From positions 11,141,962-11,205,961 of the forward strand of contig NC_135021.1 in the NCBI RefSeq assembly GCF_051020955.1: DNA of 64,000 nt. Direction: 5' to 3'. Positions within the stretch are counted from its first letter, which is position 1. The number at the start of each line of letters is the position of its first letter. Position numbers and translations under genes: made by a program. The stretch comes from Megalopta genalis. Its lineage: Eukaryota; Arthropoda; Insecta; Hymenoptera; Halictidae. The notes under the pieces were generated by a model. That model ran no database searches. It was given only the letters and a program-made list of their open reading frames with translations, and had not been told where the DNA came from. Shown one piece after another: positions 1-11,384 of the stretch.

Positions 1-18
1 CTCTCTCTCTCTCTCTCT
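1..18. repeat. CT dinucleotide microsatellite (window edge)
   Basis: An uninterrupted CT run begins at the first base, so its true length is unknown. It is followed to about 240 by unique CpG-rich DNA in which I see no gene. Confidence 0.95.
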
Positions 19-240
19 GTACCTCATGTTCACTCGCTTCATAAATTGCCCGTAGGGCCGGCGCGGCGCGTAAAATTTCAGCCTGATTGCGATCGATAGC
101 GCGGATACGCGATTTTTTCACGTCGTCCGTAATCGGCCGCGCGGGGACACGATCCTTCCGCAACGAAGTGGCTCGAGGAAACTCGGCCATGCTATCCTCG
201 GCATTATTGCCGTCGAACGCAGTTTAGTTGCCATTGCTGG

Positions 241-2262
241 AACTGGAAAGACGACTGTAATATTACTAGAACTAGAAATACGACTGTAATATTACTAGGT
301 AGAACTAGAAACACGACTGTAATATTAGTAGAACTAGAGAAAGAGAACTGGCATTAACAAAACTAGGAACACGACTGCAATATTATTAGAACTAGATAGA
401 CGACTATAATATTAGTAGAATCAGAAAGACGACCGTAACGTTGCTAGAACTAGCAACACAACTGTAATATTACTAGAATTAGAATCACGACTGAAATATT
501 ACCGGATAGATTTAAAAACACGACTATAATACATATTACTGGAATTAAAGAAATATTATCACAACTAAAGGTACAACAGTAATATTACTAGAATAAGAGG
601 GACGTCTTACATTATTAGAAAGACGGCCGTAATGTTACTATAACTACAAACGCGACTGTAATATTACTAAACAGATCTAAAAAGACAGCTATAATATTAC
701 CAGATCCAGAGAAATATTATCAGAAATAGGAACATAACTGTAACGTTATTAGAACTAGATAGACGACTGTAATATTACTAGAATCAGAAAGACGACTGTA
801 ACATTACTAGAACTAGAAACACGACTGTAGTATTACTAGAATTAGAAAAGCGTCTAATATTATTAGAAATCCGGCCGTAATGTTACTAGAACTAAAAACG
901 CGACTGTAAAATTACTAAGACTAGCAAAACGGCTAATATTACTGGAACTAGAAACACGGCTGTAGCATTACTATAATTAGAAACAGGACTGTAATATTGC
1001 TAAAACCAGACACACAACTGTAATATTACTAGGATTAAGAAGACAACTAATATTACTGGAACTAGAAACACGTCTGTAATATTGCTAGAACTGGTCAGCC
1101 AACTATAATATTACTAAATCTAGGAAGACGACTAATATTACTGGATCTAGAAACACGACTAATATTACTATAAATACGATTTTAATATTATTAAAATCAG
1201 AAGCACGACTGTAACATCATTATAATTAGAAACGGGATTGCAATATTGCTAGAACTGGTCAACCAACTATAATACTACTAAAACTAGGAAGACGACTAAT
1301 ATTACTGGAACCAGAAACACGACTAATATTACTATAAATACGATTGTAATATTACTAAAATCAGAAGCACAACTGTAACATCACTATAATTAGAAACGGG
1401 ATTGCAGTATTGCTAGAACTAGTCAGCCAACTATAATATTACTAAATCTAGGAAGACGACTAATATTGCTGGATCTAGAAACACGACTAATATTACTATA
1501 AATACGATGTTAATATTACTAAAATCAGAAACACGACTGTAACATCACTATAATTAGAAACGGGATTGCAATATTGCTAGAACTAGTCAGCCAACTATAA
1601 TATTACTAAATCTAGGAAGACGACTAATATTGCTGGATCTAGAAACACGACTAATATTACTATTAATACGATTTTAATATTATTAAAATCAGAAGCACGA
1701 CTGTAACATCACTATAATTAGAAACGGGATTTAATATTGCTAGAACTAGTCAACCAACTATAATATTACTAAAACTAGGAAGACGACTAATATTACTGGA
1801 ACCAGAAACACGACTAATATTACTATAAATACGATTGTAATATTACTAAAATCAAAAGCACAACTGTAACATCACTATAATTAGAAACGGGATTGCAATA
1901 TTGCTAGAACTAGTCAGCCAACTATAATATTACTAAATCTAGGAAGACGACTAATATTACTGGAACCAGAAACACGACTAATATTACTATAAATACGACT
2001 GTAATATTACTAAACTCAGAAGCACGACTGTAACATTACCATAATTAGAAACAGGACTGCGATATTGCTACAATTAGTCACCCGACTGTAATATTACTGG
2101 AACTTGAAGCACGACTAATATTACTACAACCAGAAACACGACTTTAACACTACTATAATTAGAAACAGGACTGTAATATAGCTAGAACTAGTCACTCGAC
2201 TGTGATATACTACTAGAACTGGAAAGACGACTGTAACATTTCCAGAACTAGAAACGCGACCG
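241..2262. repeat. AT-rich minisatellite, ~27-bp monomer
   Basis: About 2 kb of diverged copies of a monomer built on the words ACGACTGTAATATTACTAGA and AACTAGAAACACGACT. Most units are 26-30 bp, with substitutions and small indels. From about 1210 to 2050 the monomers form a higher-order repeat: the marker AACGGGATT occurs at 1231, 1395, 1559, 1723 and 1886, a spacing of 164 bp (once 163), or six monomers. Frames are closed throughout, so it is non-coding. The outer parts are less ordered, suggesting an older array with a younger homogenised core. Confidence 0.93.
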
Positions 2263-3158
2263 TCGTCACCCTGGCAGTCCGTTTTGGCTTCGCATGGTAT
2301 CGCATCGACAGCCGACGCAATGGGCTCGAAAACGAGTATCACCTTTGGTGATATAAAATTACAGGGGCCCCAAGATTAAGAATACAGTCCCATCGAGAAA
2401 CCTAGAGATTACGGCACCGAGCATCGGTCGTTTAACGTTCCCCCGGCGAAATAAATTTCGGCCGGCAGCAGCGATCGAAAATCGGCGGATTCGCAAGGAG
2501 CAACGCCGCGCGATCGGTCGATATAACCCGGCAATTTGAAGAAGATCGGTGTCGCGGATATGATCCGACAAACGGCTTGAAACGCGTGCAAATTAGCGGG
2601 CCGGCCGACCGACGCGGCTTGTTCCCCGAAATAATTGTCGCCGGCCGCGGCCGGTAAGGTCCCTGAAGCGGCCAAGGAGAGCCGGCCATAGCCACCTATG
2701 GTACACGAATCTACGCTAACGCGCGGTCGCTTGTAATCATTCCTCTATATTAATATCGTCAACGACGCGACACGACCCGGCGCGGGGTTTCGTCGCCTGG
2801 CTCGTTGCACCTGCATTATCAGATTACACGTGCAGCTGCCCCGGTATCGCGCCGCACTTTACGAGCAGTTTACAAGCGACGCACCGCGGACCGTGGCCGC
2901 TACCACGAAATTATATCTAAGACGGCTGTGTTCTTCGATTAGCGTCGCGGCTCTTTAGGCCGCCCAGTGATTTACGCGGCTCGGTCGGCCTCTGAACTTG
3001 CTCCACTGCACCCGGTGGAAGGTTTTGACCATTTTCTGCATCGATAAATGCTTTTATCGACTGTCCATTGTTTCCTGCTTCGATTCCTGGATTGCTTTAG
3101 TTTTCATGGATTTTCATTTCGACCTCTATGAGGAGGTTATTTCGTCGATCCAGATATA
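2263..3158. other. CpG-rich unique DNA, no gene seen
   Basis: Non-repetitive, GC-rich DNA. Small frames occur on both strands but overlap one another, are rich in Arg, Ser and Pro, and resemble no protein I recognise. It holds the E-box cluster listed separately. Confidence 0.5.
2808..2838. promoter_or_regulatory. Cluster of three E-boxes
   Basis: CACCTG (2808-2813), CACGTG (2827-2832) and CAGCTG (2833-2838) lie within 31 bp, the last two abutting, with TTATCA between the first and second. E-boxes are the binding words of bHLH proteins. A regulatory role is inferred only from the density; no neighbouring gene is visible. Confidence 0.25.
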
Positions 3159-3787
3159 CAGTGGCCCACAAAAGTGTTCGTACACCTTTTAAAACTAAAT
3201 TACTTTTTCAAAGCCGAACTAAATGATTTGAATTTTTTTTTTAGGTGACAGCGGGATTAGTCTATTAGACGATGACTAAAATGCTTTCTTTTAATTTTGC
3301 TGTTACTTGGAATGAAAAGAAGAAATTGAAAATCCTCGTTCTTTTAACTTTTTTGTCTGAGTCTGTAGCGAAAATTTGATCGAAATTGATTAACCCAGAG
3401 TCGGACTACAGGCGTTGAAAGATATTAAAAATTGCAGATTTCTTACAGTTTTTGGTGAAAATCGTGATAAAACTGTGATTTCTGCGATCTTTAATTTGTT
3501 GTAACTTGTAACAACGTGAACCGATTTTGATAAAATTTTCAACACGCATATAAGTTATCGAGGTCTACGAAAGACACTATTTAAATTTTCGTTATAGGCT
3601 TAAAGTCAAAAAAACGAGTTTTTTATTTTTTTATCATTCCAAGTAATAGCAAAACTTAAAAAAAATCATTTCAGTTATCGTCTAGTAGACTAGTGCTCCT
3701 ATCATCTAAAAAAAATTCGAGTTATTTAGCTTAGTTTTAAAATAGTTATTGCGTTTTAAAAGGTGTACGAACACTTTTTTGGGAGAG
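3159..3787. mobile_element. TA-flanked terminal-inverted-repeat element (Tc1-like MITE)
   Basis: A 629-bp element flanked by TA. The left end begins CAGTGGCCCACAAAAGTG and the right end is the inverted AAAAGGTGTACGAACACTTT. Inverted similarity continues inward for about 150 bp (GTCTATTAGACGATGAC versus GTTATCGTCTAGTAGAC). No transposase frame remains. TA duplication and CAGTGG termini fit the Tc1/mariner superfamily. Related right ends occur at about 20698-20845 and 46880-47066. Confidence 0.75.
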
Positions 3788-3851
3788 TATATACAATATA
3801 CACACCCTTTTCGAACAGAACTGTTACTATTATCATTATCCTCACAGAACA

Positions 3852-4088
3852 TTAACCCTTTGCCGCATCATTTTCTTCATAGTTACAATGATTAGAAGTT
3901 CTTCGATCGTAATAATTTCTAAGAAGAAGAAAGATAATTTATATTTGTTGTGTGTGCACATTTACGTAAATGTTTAAATACTGATGACGAGAAAACAGAA
4001 TTTTATTTAGAGGCAATTCATTATTAACAGATTATTACTAGAAATTTGTATCACGTGTCAGACTCGTCGAAGTATGTCAAAGGGTTAA
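3852..4088 (+). mobile_element. TTAA MITE, piggyBac-type (family P1)
   Basis: A 237-bp element bounded by TTAA with termini CCCTTTGCCGCATC and GTATGTCAAAGGG, giving an inverted CCCTTTG terminus. TTAA duplication is the signature of piggyBac. No coding remnant. A subterminal TCAGACTCGTC stretch is the decayed form of a palindrome that is perfect in the related copy near 52404. Other copies or pieces: 9527-9977, 23997-24110, 47130-47180, 52381-52441 and 53722-54031. Confidence 0.8.
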
Positions 4089-4433
4089 ATAAATATGAAA
4101 ACTCGATAGGAGATTCTTATTAGTCTTACGATTTACTTCAAAGTTTATTATACCAGACTATAACAAGTACATACACACGATGTTGCAAAAATAACGTCAA
4201 TTTTGCAAGAGAAAATTCAATTTTCTTTCCCTCGATATAGCGTTTTTTAAATTAATTCTTCGACTAATTTCGGCATCTCTTTGATCAGTTTTTTTTATTA
4301 TTTCTGATTTTCTTTGATTCCATGAATTTCATAGCGTTCTTCTCGTACGTTTTCAATGAACGAAATGCAACAAATTGATAAGCTAATCGCATAAGTAACG
4401 AACACTTGTAACATCATATACATTTTGGACAAT

Positions 4434-4436
<3 letters not shown>

Positions 4437-4466
<30 letters not shown>
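4437..4466. repeat. CT microsatellite
   Basis: Fifteen uninterrupted CT dinucleotides in AT-rich DNA. The flanking stretch 4089-4660 contains no recognisable gene. Confidence 0.97.
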
Positions 4467-4467
<1 letters not shown>

Positions 4468-4664
4468 AATAAAATATTACAATTTATACGAAATAAGCAG
4501 GTATCCTAATGTTTTTGGAGGAGGATGTAAATACCTTTATTATACTTTTTGCTTAATACGTACTGCGAGGTTGTGACCAAATTATTAATTATTGCCGAGT
4601 TTCATACTGCTTTATATGATATTTTTATCTCGCATTCTTCCAGGTTTTTTGGCTCAAAGCTTTG

Positions 4665-4825
4665 CTGACCAATGTTTCGGACTAGTAGCGTTTCAAATTG
4701 CACAATTTCCTTCGCACATTGCACAATTTTCTATAGAATTTGCTTTCACGATGTTTTCATCTGACAAATGCATAAATGCTATTATGCTAACATCCAATAA
4801 ATGCATTAACTGAAATTTTGTGAAA
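4665..4825. repeat. Dispersed repeat, copy 1
   Basis: Shares GCGTTTCAAATTGCA, a middle part ending in AATGCATTAACT, and a following AAAATTTTG-like stretch with 62028-62160. The copies are diverged and contain indels. No inverted termini or coding capacity is visible, so its class is unknown. Confidence 0.5.
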
Positions 4826-5740
4826 TTTTCGCCCGCAGCGTTTCTCCTTCTAGCCGCAAAATTAGCCGGCAACAGAACAGAAGTCGTGCGAGGGCTAATA
4901 GCTGAAAGCAAGTTTACGATCGGCCGAACAAAAATCTCGGAGCTCACTTGTTCGGCGATAAACAGGAGAGTTCGGCGTGAGGCAGAGCGTCCGCGAGAAG
5001 AGCTTTCTGGGTCACGGAGGGAACTGCGGCGGTAGATTCGCGGTCGCATAGTGCGCCGACCAACGGGAAACGCGTGGGTGACACCATAAAATATCTAACG
5101 AATGGTGGATCCGCGTAGCCTGCTCGTCCGACGACGAGGACGACGACGAGGACGACGACGAGGACGACGACGAGGACGACGACGAGGACGACGACGAGGA
5201 CGACGAGGACGACGAGGACGACGACGCCGGCGCGGTGCAACGCAGACCGCATTATGAAAATGCATCCGTCAAGCCTGATATTTCATGAATGATACCGCGC
5301 GCGCTTCCACGGCGACGCTGGAACTTACGATCTGCCATAAACCGAGCACCCACCGGCGCACCGCGCCGCGCGGCGTACCTGTTCTCTCGAGTACTATCGC
5401 TGAAATGGTCGCCGGGACACGGTGAAATATCCCGAAATGGGAATTGCGATTTAGGATCTGCAAAATAAGACTCCGCCGCGTTTACCTCCCTCGCGCCGCG
5501 CCGGATCGATCCTCGACAGATCCTAGAGGCTTCTCGGCTCTTCGGTTTTATGGGATTAACATCTGCATGACGGAACTGCGTTCGATAGAGTCGCCCCAAT
5601 AGTCGAGCTACAACTGTTACATTATATTTGGGAACTGAAATGAATGCCGAAAGACGAGCGTTACTCGGTGTTTACGGTCGTCGATTCTCTGTCGGTTAAC
5701 ACCGCGACTGGCAAATTGATAACTTCAAAAATGTCGTAAA
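4826..5740. other. GC-rich stretch, no gene seen
   Basis: Apart from the acidic-codon microsatellite inside it, this is unique DNA with overlapping Arg-rich frames on both strands. The frames have no recognisable motif and I do not call them. Confidence 0.5.
5130..5226. repeat. GACGACGAG trinucleotide-type repeat
   Basis: About 97 bp of GAC and GAG triplets. One frame reads as an Asp/Glu run and the reverse strand as Val/Leu, so the surrounding frames are repeat translations rather than evidence for a gene. Confidence 0.95.
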
Positions 5741-5798
5741 TATATTCAATATATATATATCAGACAGAAAATCGGAATAATATTAAATTATATAAAAT

Positions 5799-5870
<72 letters not shown>

Positions 5871-6310
5871 TAATAATATTAATTATATATATATATAATT
5901 TAATATTATTCTAAATATATTAAAGTTCGTTTATATAATTTAATATTATACGAAATATATTACGATTATACAATTTAATATCGTATAACATATATTAGGC
6001 TGATATAATTTAATATTATTTAAAATATATTAAGTTTATATAATATAATATAATATAATTATAATTATATAATAATAAAAATAGAAATTATATAATAATA
6101 TATAAAATATATTACGTTTGTACAATTCAATATTTTATAAAATATATTAGGTTTATATAATTTAATATTATATCAATATTATATTAGCTTTATATAATTT
6201 AATATTATATAAACTTTTACACAATTTAATATTGTACAAAATATGTAAAATATATTATTTTAACATAATTGAATATTTAATATACGTTAATATAATAGTA
6301 AAAAATAGAT
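5741..6310. repeat. AT-rich simple-sequence region
   Basis: A TA run at about 5803-5846, then AATAAT triplets, then diverged copies of a unit containing ATAATTTAATATTATA and AAAATATATTA, spaced roughly 50-60 bp. Non-coding. Confidence 0.85.
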
Positions 6311-6786
6311 GATTTAAAAAAATGGAATGAAAGTGTTTTTAATCGAAAATTACGATTTTTAGAAAAAAGTGGGTCTCGTACCAATCACCTTTACCCTACA
6401 TAGCAAGGAATCAGAATTTCGGTAGTCGCCGCAGGTTGGAGAATCGTGCGAATCGACCGCCGAAGAATCCTCGATTTTTGTTTGCCGGCAAACCGGGTCA
6501 CGAATTTCGCGTTACGACTGGAGGCAGGTCCTATCATCGGCATCGCAGTCGCTGTCGATACTCGGCGAGGCGGCGACAGGGGATTCGGAAATACTCTTTC
6601 GCACTTTCCTTCGGCAGAAAAGTTATTTCCGTTCTCTTCGCCGACGTTTATCCGCGAGACGTGTCAATAAGGATACTCCTCTATTAAATCTGTACACGCG
6701 ACGATGATTAAGAGCAACTCCGTCGCCTTCCTCCTCGGGGTAAACGTCGATTCCTATTAAGGAGACCCACCGGCGCGCTAATATCG
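6311..6786. other. Unique DNA, no gene seen
   Basis: Short overlapping frames only. The sequence is CpG-rich from about 6420. Its right edge is the start of the inverted duplication. Confidence 0.4.
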
Positions 6787-7161
6787 GCGAAGATGATCGA
6801 ACATTACTCGCTAAAGCGACAAGCAATCTCTATTAGAGACACGAAAATAAATAGCGGTCGATGCGACGGATTCTTAAAAAAAAGTCCGTCGAAATCGAAG
6901 AGTGCTAATTACGAATTTTTTATTCTTATTCGAATCATTAGAAAAATTAGGAATAAATCGTAATGAACATTAAATGTTTAGAGAAATGATTGGATCGTTG
7001 ATTAGAATGTTTATTGAACCTCCGCTAAGCTGCATTAAAAACATTAGGAATAAACCACAGCGAACATTGAATGTTTGAAGACGTCGAAAAATGATTGAAT
7101 CGTGGATCAGAATTTTTATTGCACTTCCACTAAGCTGCATTGGAAAAATACGAAATAAATT
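6787..7161 (-). repeat. Inverted duplication, left arm
   Basis: The reverse complement of 11010-11384, nearly base for base over about 375 bp, with a few substitutions and a 3-bp indel near the outer edge. It contains two tandem units of about 107 bp (marker GCTGCATT) plus a decayed third at about 7183-7245. A 70-codon frame on the minus strand mirrors one in the other arm, but it is only the repeat read through. Confidence 0.85.
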
Positions 7162-7279
7162 TTTGGCAGAGATGTTTAACATTCGGAGATGTTAAAATAT
7201 CACTGAATTTTTGACGAGAATTTCTATTGCAGTTGTTACCAATCGTTATTTAACTCTGATACTTAAATTGCAAATTAAA

Positions 7280-7660
7280 GCACCAGTAATTGTCGATCGA
7301 AAAATTGTCGATCTTCGAACGACTGTAACTACGTCAAAAGTTATCATGAAATTATGACTCTTTTTTTAAATCGGAGCTTGAAATCTCTACTTTACGATAG
7401 CATATTAAATTTTTAATATCATGCATCCCCACGCGACTATGGTATCCTAAATCCTAGAACATATTAGTGATACCGAAAAAGTGCAAAGTTTATCAGATTT
7501 AGGATACTACAGTCATGGGGATGCACGATATCAGCAATTAGAATATGCTACCGTAAAGTAGAGATTTCAAGCTTTAATTTAGAAAAAGAGTGATAATTTT
7601 ATGACAGCTTTTAATGGAATTACAATGTGTCAAAAGATCGACAATTGTTCTGTCACTGAT
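7280..7660. mobile_element. Palindromic MITE or foldback
   Basis: Arms at about 7280-7440 and 7490-7660 are inverted copies: ATTGTCGATC against GATCGACAAT at the outside, GCTTGAAATCTCTACTTTAC against GTAAAGTAGAGATTTCAAGC inside, and CATGCATCCCCA against TGGGGATGCA near the centre. No transposase. Target duplications are not clear. Confidence 0.65.
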
Positions 7661-8786
7661 TTTCGTGTTGTACTTTACTTATATGTACCTTTTATACATT
7701 TACATGTACTTATATATACTTTTATATGTACGTTACTGAATTTCAGAGAAATGCGTATGTCAACACAATCAGAACTAAACGAAAGTAATCGGCCGAATCT
7801 TCGAATAGAAAATGGAGACGAGAACGTGATTACAAAGCGAACTTTCGTAGAAAATCGCCGGTAAAATTTACGTTTAAGCTAAAGCAGCCTTAATAAAGTT
7901 GCTTGTGCCGCAGTTAATTCGCGGCCCGAGCATTCCGTGGCACGAGAAATTTCAGTTCTACTTTAAACCGGGAGCCGACGTCTTTTGAATAATTACGCAA
8001 GGCGCCGCGCAGAAAAATCAACAAAACCGGGGAACATTCGAAGCGCGCGGCCCGTTCGCGCTGAATTTCGCGGAAAAACTGGCGCTGCTCGTAAACGGGA
8101 CATTCGCTTCATCGGTTTTTCCGGCGTGAACGAGCACGCGGGAAGGATCGATCCGAAATTATGAAAATATACGCGGCTCGGACGGGTCCGTAAATTAATT
8201 TGCGTTTAACACGACGTTACGGCGCAGTAAAACACGGCCACGGCGGCTCGGGGGAATCGTTAAAACCGTAATGCATAATATCGCCGAAAATTTCGCGTAA
8301 TCCTGGCCGGTGTGGCCCGTTAAATCACCGGCCGCCAAAGGAGCGGCGGCGCGCGAAGTGCTTCGCGAGCAATTTCGCGATTCCACTCGAACACAATCGT
8401 CCCTTCTCCTTCTTTCGCTCTCTCCCATTCTTTTCCTTTTCATTTTTTTTTTTCGCGAATCGCGTTGCTCCGCAGCGGCCAGGACGTTGCGACAAAATCG
8501 CCGGGGCCCGAGGTTTCTTTCTCAAGAGCCGTTCCACCGTGTCGTCAACTGCAAACGGGGTCAATGTTTACGACGAAGCCCGCCGAGGCGCGGCCGCAAC
8601 GTTGCACCGGCGCTGTCCGCGCGAGAAATACGCCACCGAGAATGGAATCGCGATGAGCCGAGATATGTCGGCGATGTCACCCTTCCTACGGAACGAGAGA
8701 AAACTGTTCGGGTGTGCGCGATTTCGATTTTACACGGAGAATTTCGCACACTTCGATCGTCCACTTGCTTCGCGCTTACGTTTAAC
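7661..8786. other. CpG-rich island, no gene seen
   Basis: From about 7870 the sequence is CpG-rich with short AT words such as TTAATTTGCG and AATTAATT embedded. Frames of up to 170 codons on both strands overlap each other and read as Arg/Ser-rich low complexity. It could be intronic or regulatory. Confidence 0.4.
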
Positions 8787-8938
8787 GCTGTTTTCATCGA
8801 AGGGGTTGAAGGATCCCCTTGAACATTTAATGTTATTTTTAGCAAAGGAGGCGACAGAACAGATTCTAGAAGTTCAATTTAACGCTATTTCTACCAAAGG
8901 AGGCGGGAGAACAGCTTTTGAAATTTAAATTGAACATC
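8787..8938. repeat. Short tandem repeat, ~55-bp unit, locus 1
   Basis: About three copies of a unit with the words TTTTACCAAAGG, GGCGACAGAACAG and GAAATTTAAATT. The same family forms the longer array at 11850-12380. Confidence 0.65.
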
Positions 8939-9286
8939 ATTTGTTACCGGCAGACGATGCGCGCTTTGATTGACTCGATTATTTTCCAATGCGGGCGAAT
9001 CACAGCTTACCATCCTTTGTTTTCTAATAGAATCTTCGCTTCCGGCTTGTACACAAGGCACATCATGTTCGTGTTTATAATAAAGTTGTATTGCCTATTA
9101 ACCCTGTTGAAATTTTAGCCTCGAACAAAAATTAATCTATAGTTTACTTATAGTACTAAGATACTAAGATATCGGTTTACATTTTCGCCGGTTCCGTCAG
9201 CGGGCAACGACGGTGATGTAAACTGTATATAGTAGATACCGCGATACATTATCACCGGTACCATTAGATATACATCGTACCCTGAC

Positions 9287-9527
9287 TGTTTGGGGGTCCC
9301 AGCGTCACGTATACAATGTGAAACGCGACAAATAAAACGTCTCTGATTGGTGGATAAGACGAACCCAAGAAGGGTATAAAAGAAGCGTTTTTTCTTACCG
9401 GACTCTCAGTAGAGTTTGGTCGCTCGATCGTTTTCGCCCATATACCTTCTCTCAATAAAGGAATAAAATAAAGTCCTTTTAAGCAAAGAATTAGAATCAT
9501 ATTCATTTTCATTCCATAATCCCAACA
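9287..9527 (+). mobile_element. Probable solo LTR with intact core promoter
   Basis: A 241-bp segment beginning TGTTTGGGGG and ending CCCAACA, i.e. TG...CA with short inverted ends as in retrotransposon LTRs. TATAAA at 9375 lies 33 nt before the A of a TCAGT initiator (9406-9410), and AATAAA words follow at about 9456-9475. TATA, initiator and polyadenylation signal in this order match an LTR. I find no clear target duplication and no internal gag-pol, so a cellular promoter is the alternative. Confidence 0.45.
9375..9410 (+). promoter_or_regulatory. TATA box plus arthropod initiator
   Basis: GGGTATAAAAG at 9372-9382 and TCAGT at 9406-9410, with 33 nt between the first T of TATAAA and the initiator A. 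This is the standard spacing for an insect RNA polymerase II start. It lies inside the probable solo LTR. Confidence 0.5.
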
Positions 9528-9977
9528 AACCCCTTGACATAACCTTTGACGAGTCTGACACGTAATGGAGATTTCTAGGAAGAACCCGGTAAGTACGAAT
9601 ATTATTCGGTTCTTTTAAGTCGAAATAAAATTCTGTTCTCTTGCCATCCATATTTAACACTAGATTCACGGAACCCGTCAAGATGACGGGTCACTAATTT
9701 TTTAACTTGCGATTATTCATATCGTAAAGATACATTTCTGAGTTGTTTATTTCACTTATACGTTACTTACGGCAAATGTTACAATAACACTTGTTAAAAA
9801 TCGGAATAAATGTCTTATTGTTACTTTTATAAACTAACATAAAACAGCTGTTTAAGCATTCAACTAAAGGCAGGCATACGATAAATATAAATTGTCTTTT
9901 TTCTCCTTAAAAGTTATTACAATCGGAAAACTTCTAATCATTGCAGTTACGAAGAAAATGGCACGGAAAGGGGTTAA
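9527..9977 (-). mobile_element. TTAA MITE family P1, interrupted
   Basis: A reverse-orientation copy of the 3852-4088 element. Its end CCTTGACATAACC with GACGAGTCTGACACG is at the left, and its start, inverted, is at the right (GCACGGAAAGGGGTTAA). The left TTAA is not preserved and abuts the probable LTR. The copy is split by a second insertion at 9654-9855. Confidence 0.65.
9654..9855. mobile_element. TTAA insertion nested in the P1 MITE
   Basis: The host sequence CCATCCATATTTAA resumes after the insert at TTTAAGCATT, giving TTAA on both sides. Removing the insert restores the P1 order seen at 3852-4088. The left end starts TTAACACTAGATTCACGG and is followed by a near-palindrome, ACCCGTCA/TGACGGGT, at about 9679-9698. 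The right end does not match the left, so one terminus may be truncated. Confidence 0.5.
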
Positions 9978-9985
9978 ACCATATA

Positions 9986-10350
9986 CAAGATGTCCCGAAA
10001 ATGTCTCGCAATCCGGAAATTGGAGGTTCCTGAGGTCATTTGAAGCAACTTTTTCCTTTGCGAAAATTCTCTCCGTGGCTTGGTTTACGAGTTATTAACG
10101 AAGAACGCTGACCAATAAGAGGCGAGCTCGGCTGGCGCGCGGCGGCCCAGCCAACGAGTGCACGGAGCCCAGTTCTGCTCATTGGCTCGGCCGCCTCGCG
10201 CCAAATGATCTCACCTCTGATTGGTCACTGTTTTTCGTTAATAACTCCTAAACGAAGCCGCGGATTGCATTTTCGCTAAGGAAAAAGTTGCTTCAAATGA
10301 CCTCAGGAATCCCCTACTTTCGGATTGCGAGACATTTTTGGGACACCCTG
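9986..10350. mobile_element. TA-flanked MITE with ~100-bp inverted repeats, copy 1
   Basis: Flanked by TA; ends CAAGATGTCCCGAAAATG and inverted CAGGGTGTCCCAAAAATG. The inverted repeats continue inward through TCCTGAGGTCATTTGAAGCA and AACTTTTTCCTT to about 100 bp. The centre is CG-rich with ACCAATAAGAGG and CTGATTGGTCA. No coding capacity. A second copy is at 28283-28636. Confidence 0.85.
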
Positions 10351-10439
10351 TATACATTAAAATACATGTGCATAAACTTTCTTGCAACCAAGCTTCTGTT
10401 ATCGCTATTACTACCAAAAGGGGTAAAAGACACTCGTTA

Positions 10440-11009
10440 TGTCGCCACGACACAATGGGAGAGTTTCCCAAGAAATGCGAGTGTGCTTGCTGTGATCGGA
10501 GAATTTACTAAGACTCGATCTGGGTTAAATTTCCTTTATTTTAGCAATTATTTCTGAGCGTGTCAATCAGATGCGAATAGATCTCAAGATCGGTATCTCG
10601 TTAGACGCTCGTTTTGAAGGAAACTGCGCAAGTGCAGGTTTTGAAGGGCTCCGGGCTTATGTTCTGCAATTGATAATGCTGAAATGAAAATAATACAAAA
10701 TCTGCAGTCTAGTTATGAGCAATCGAGATAAATTGCTCCCATTGACAACGGTGATCTATGATCGGTGATTCAAACGAATGTCTTTCAAAGATGACATTTA
10801 CCGTGTTATGCTGCCGCAATGCAGCGGGAGACTTTTCCAAAAATGTGAGAGTTCTTGTCCGCGGATCGGAGAATTTAACAAGACTCGTTCTATTTAAATT
10901 TCTTGTGTTTTTTGTAAATGAATTTTGCGAGTGTGAATAATATGAATAGATATGTGTTGCTCGGTAGGAATCTTGTTAGACGCACTTTCGGAAGAAATCT
11001 GAGAAGAAT
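10440..11009. repeat. Diverged tandem duplication, ~370-bp period
   Basis: GGGAGAGTTTCCCAAGAAATG at 10457 and GGGAGACTTTTCCAAAAATG at 10826 start related stretches, both followed by GATCGGAGAATTTA and AAGACTCG, later by ATGAATAGAT/ATGCGAATAGAT and TCTTGTTAGACGC/TCTCGTTAGACGC. Two copies are seen. No gene is visible. Confidence 0.55.
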
Positions 11010-11384
11010 CTTATTTCGTATTTTTCCAATGCAGCTTAGTGGAAGTGCAATAAAAATTCTGATCCACGATTCAATCATTTTTCGACGTCTTCAAATATTC
11101 AATGTTCGCTGTAGTTTATTCCTAATTTTTTTAATGCAGCATAGCGGAGGTCCAATAAAAATTCTAATCAACGATCCAATCATTTCTCTAAACATTTAAT
11201 GTTCATTACGATTTATTCCTAATTTTTCTAATGATTCGAATACGAATAAAAAATTCGTAATTAGCACTCTTCAATTTCGACGGACTTTTTTTTAAGAATC
11301 CGTCGCATCGACCGCTATTTATTTTCGTGTCTCTAATAGAGATTGCTTGTCGCTTTAGCGAGTAATGTTCGATCATCATCTTCG
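11010..11384 (+). repeat. Inverted duplication, right arm
   Basis: The partner of 6787-7161 in opposite orientation, about 3.85 kb apart. It holds two ~107-bp units beginning near AATGCAGCTTAGTGG (11029) and AATGCAGCATAGCGG (about 11133). A 93-codon plus-strand frame crosses it but is repeat translation. Confidence 0.85.

Noticed and set aside
5130..5226. Acidic protein-coding stretch (Asp/Glu run)
   Set aside because: Pure trinucleotide microsatellite with no extended frame on the acidic strand.
8310..8822. 170-codon plus-strand frame
   Set aside because: Arg/Ser-rich, overlapped by frames on both strands, contains a T-rich low-complexity stretch and no motif.
9406..9681. 91-codon minus-strand frame
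   Set aside because: Runs antisense through the probable LTR and a MITE, with no motif.
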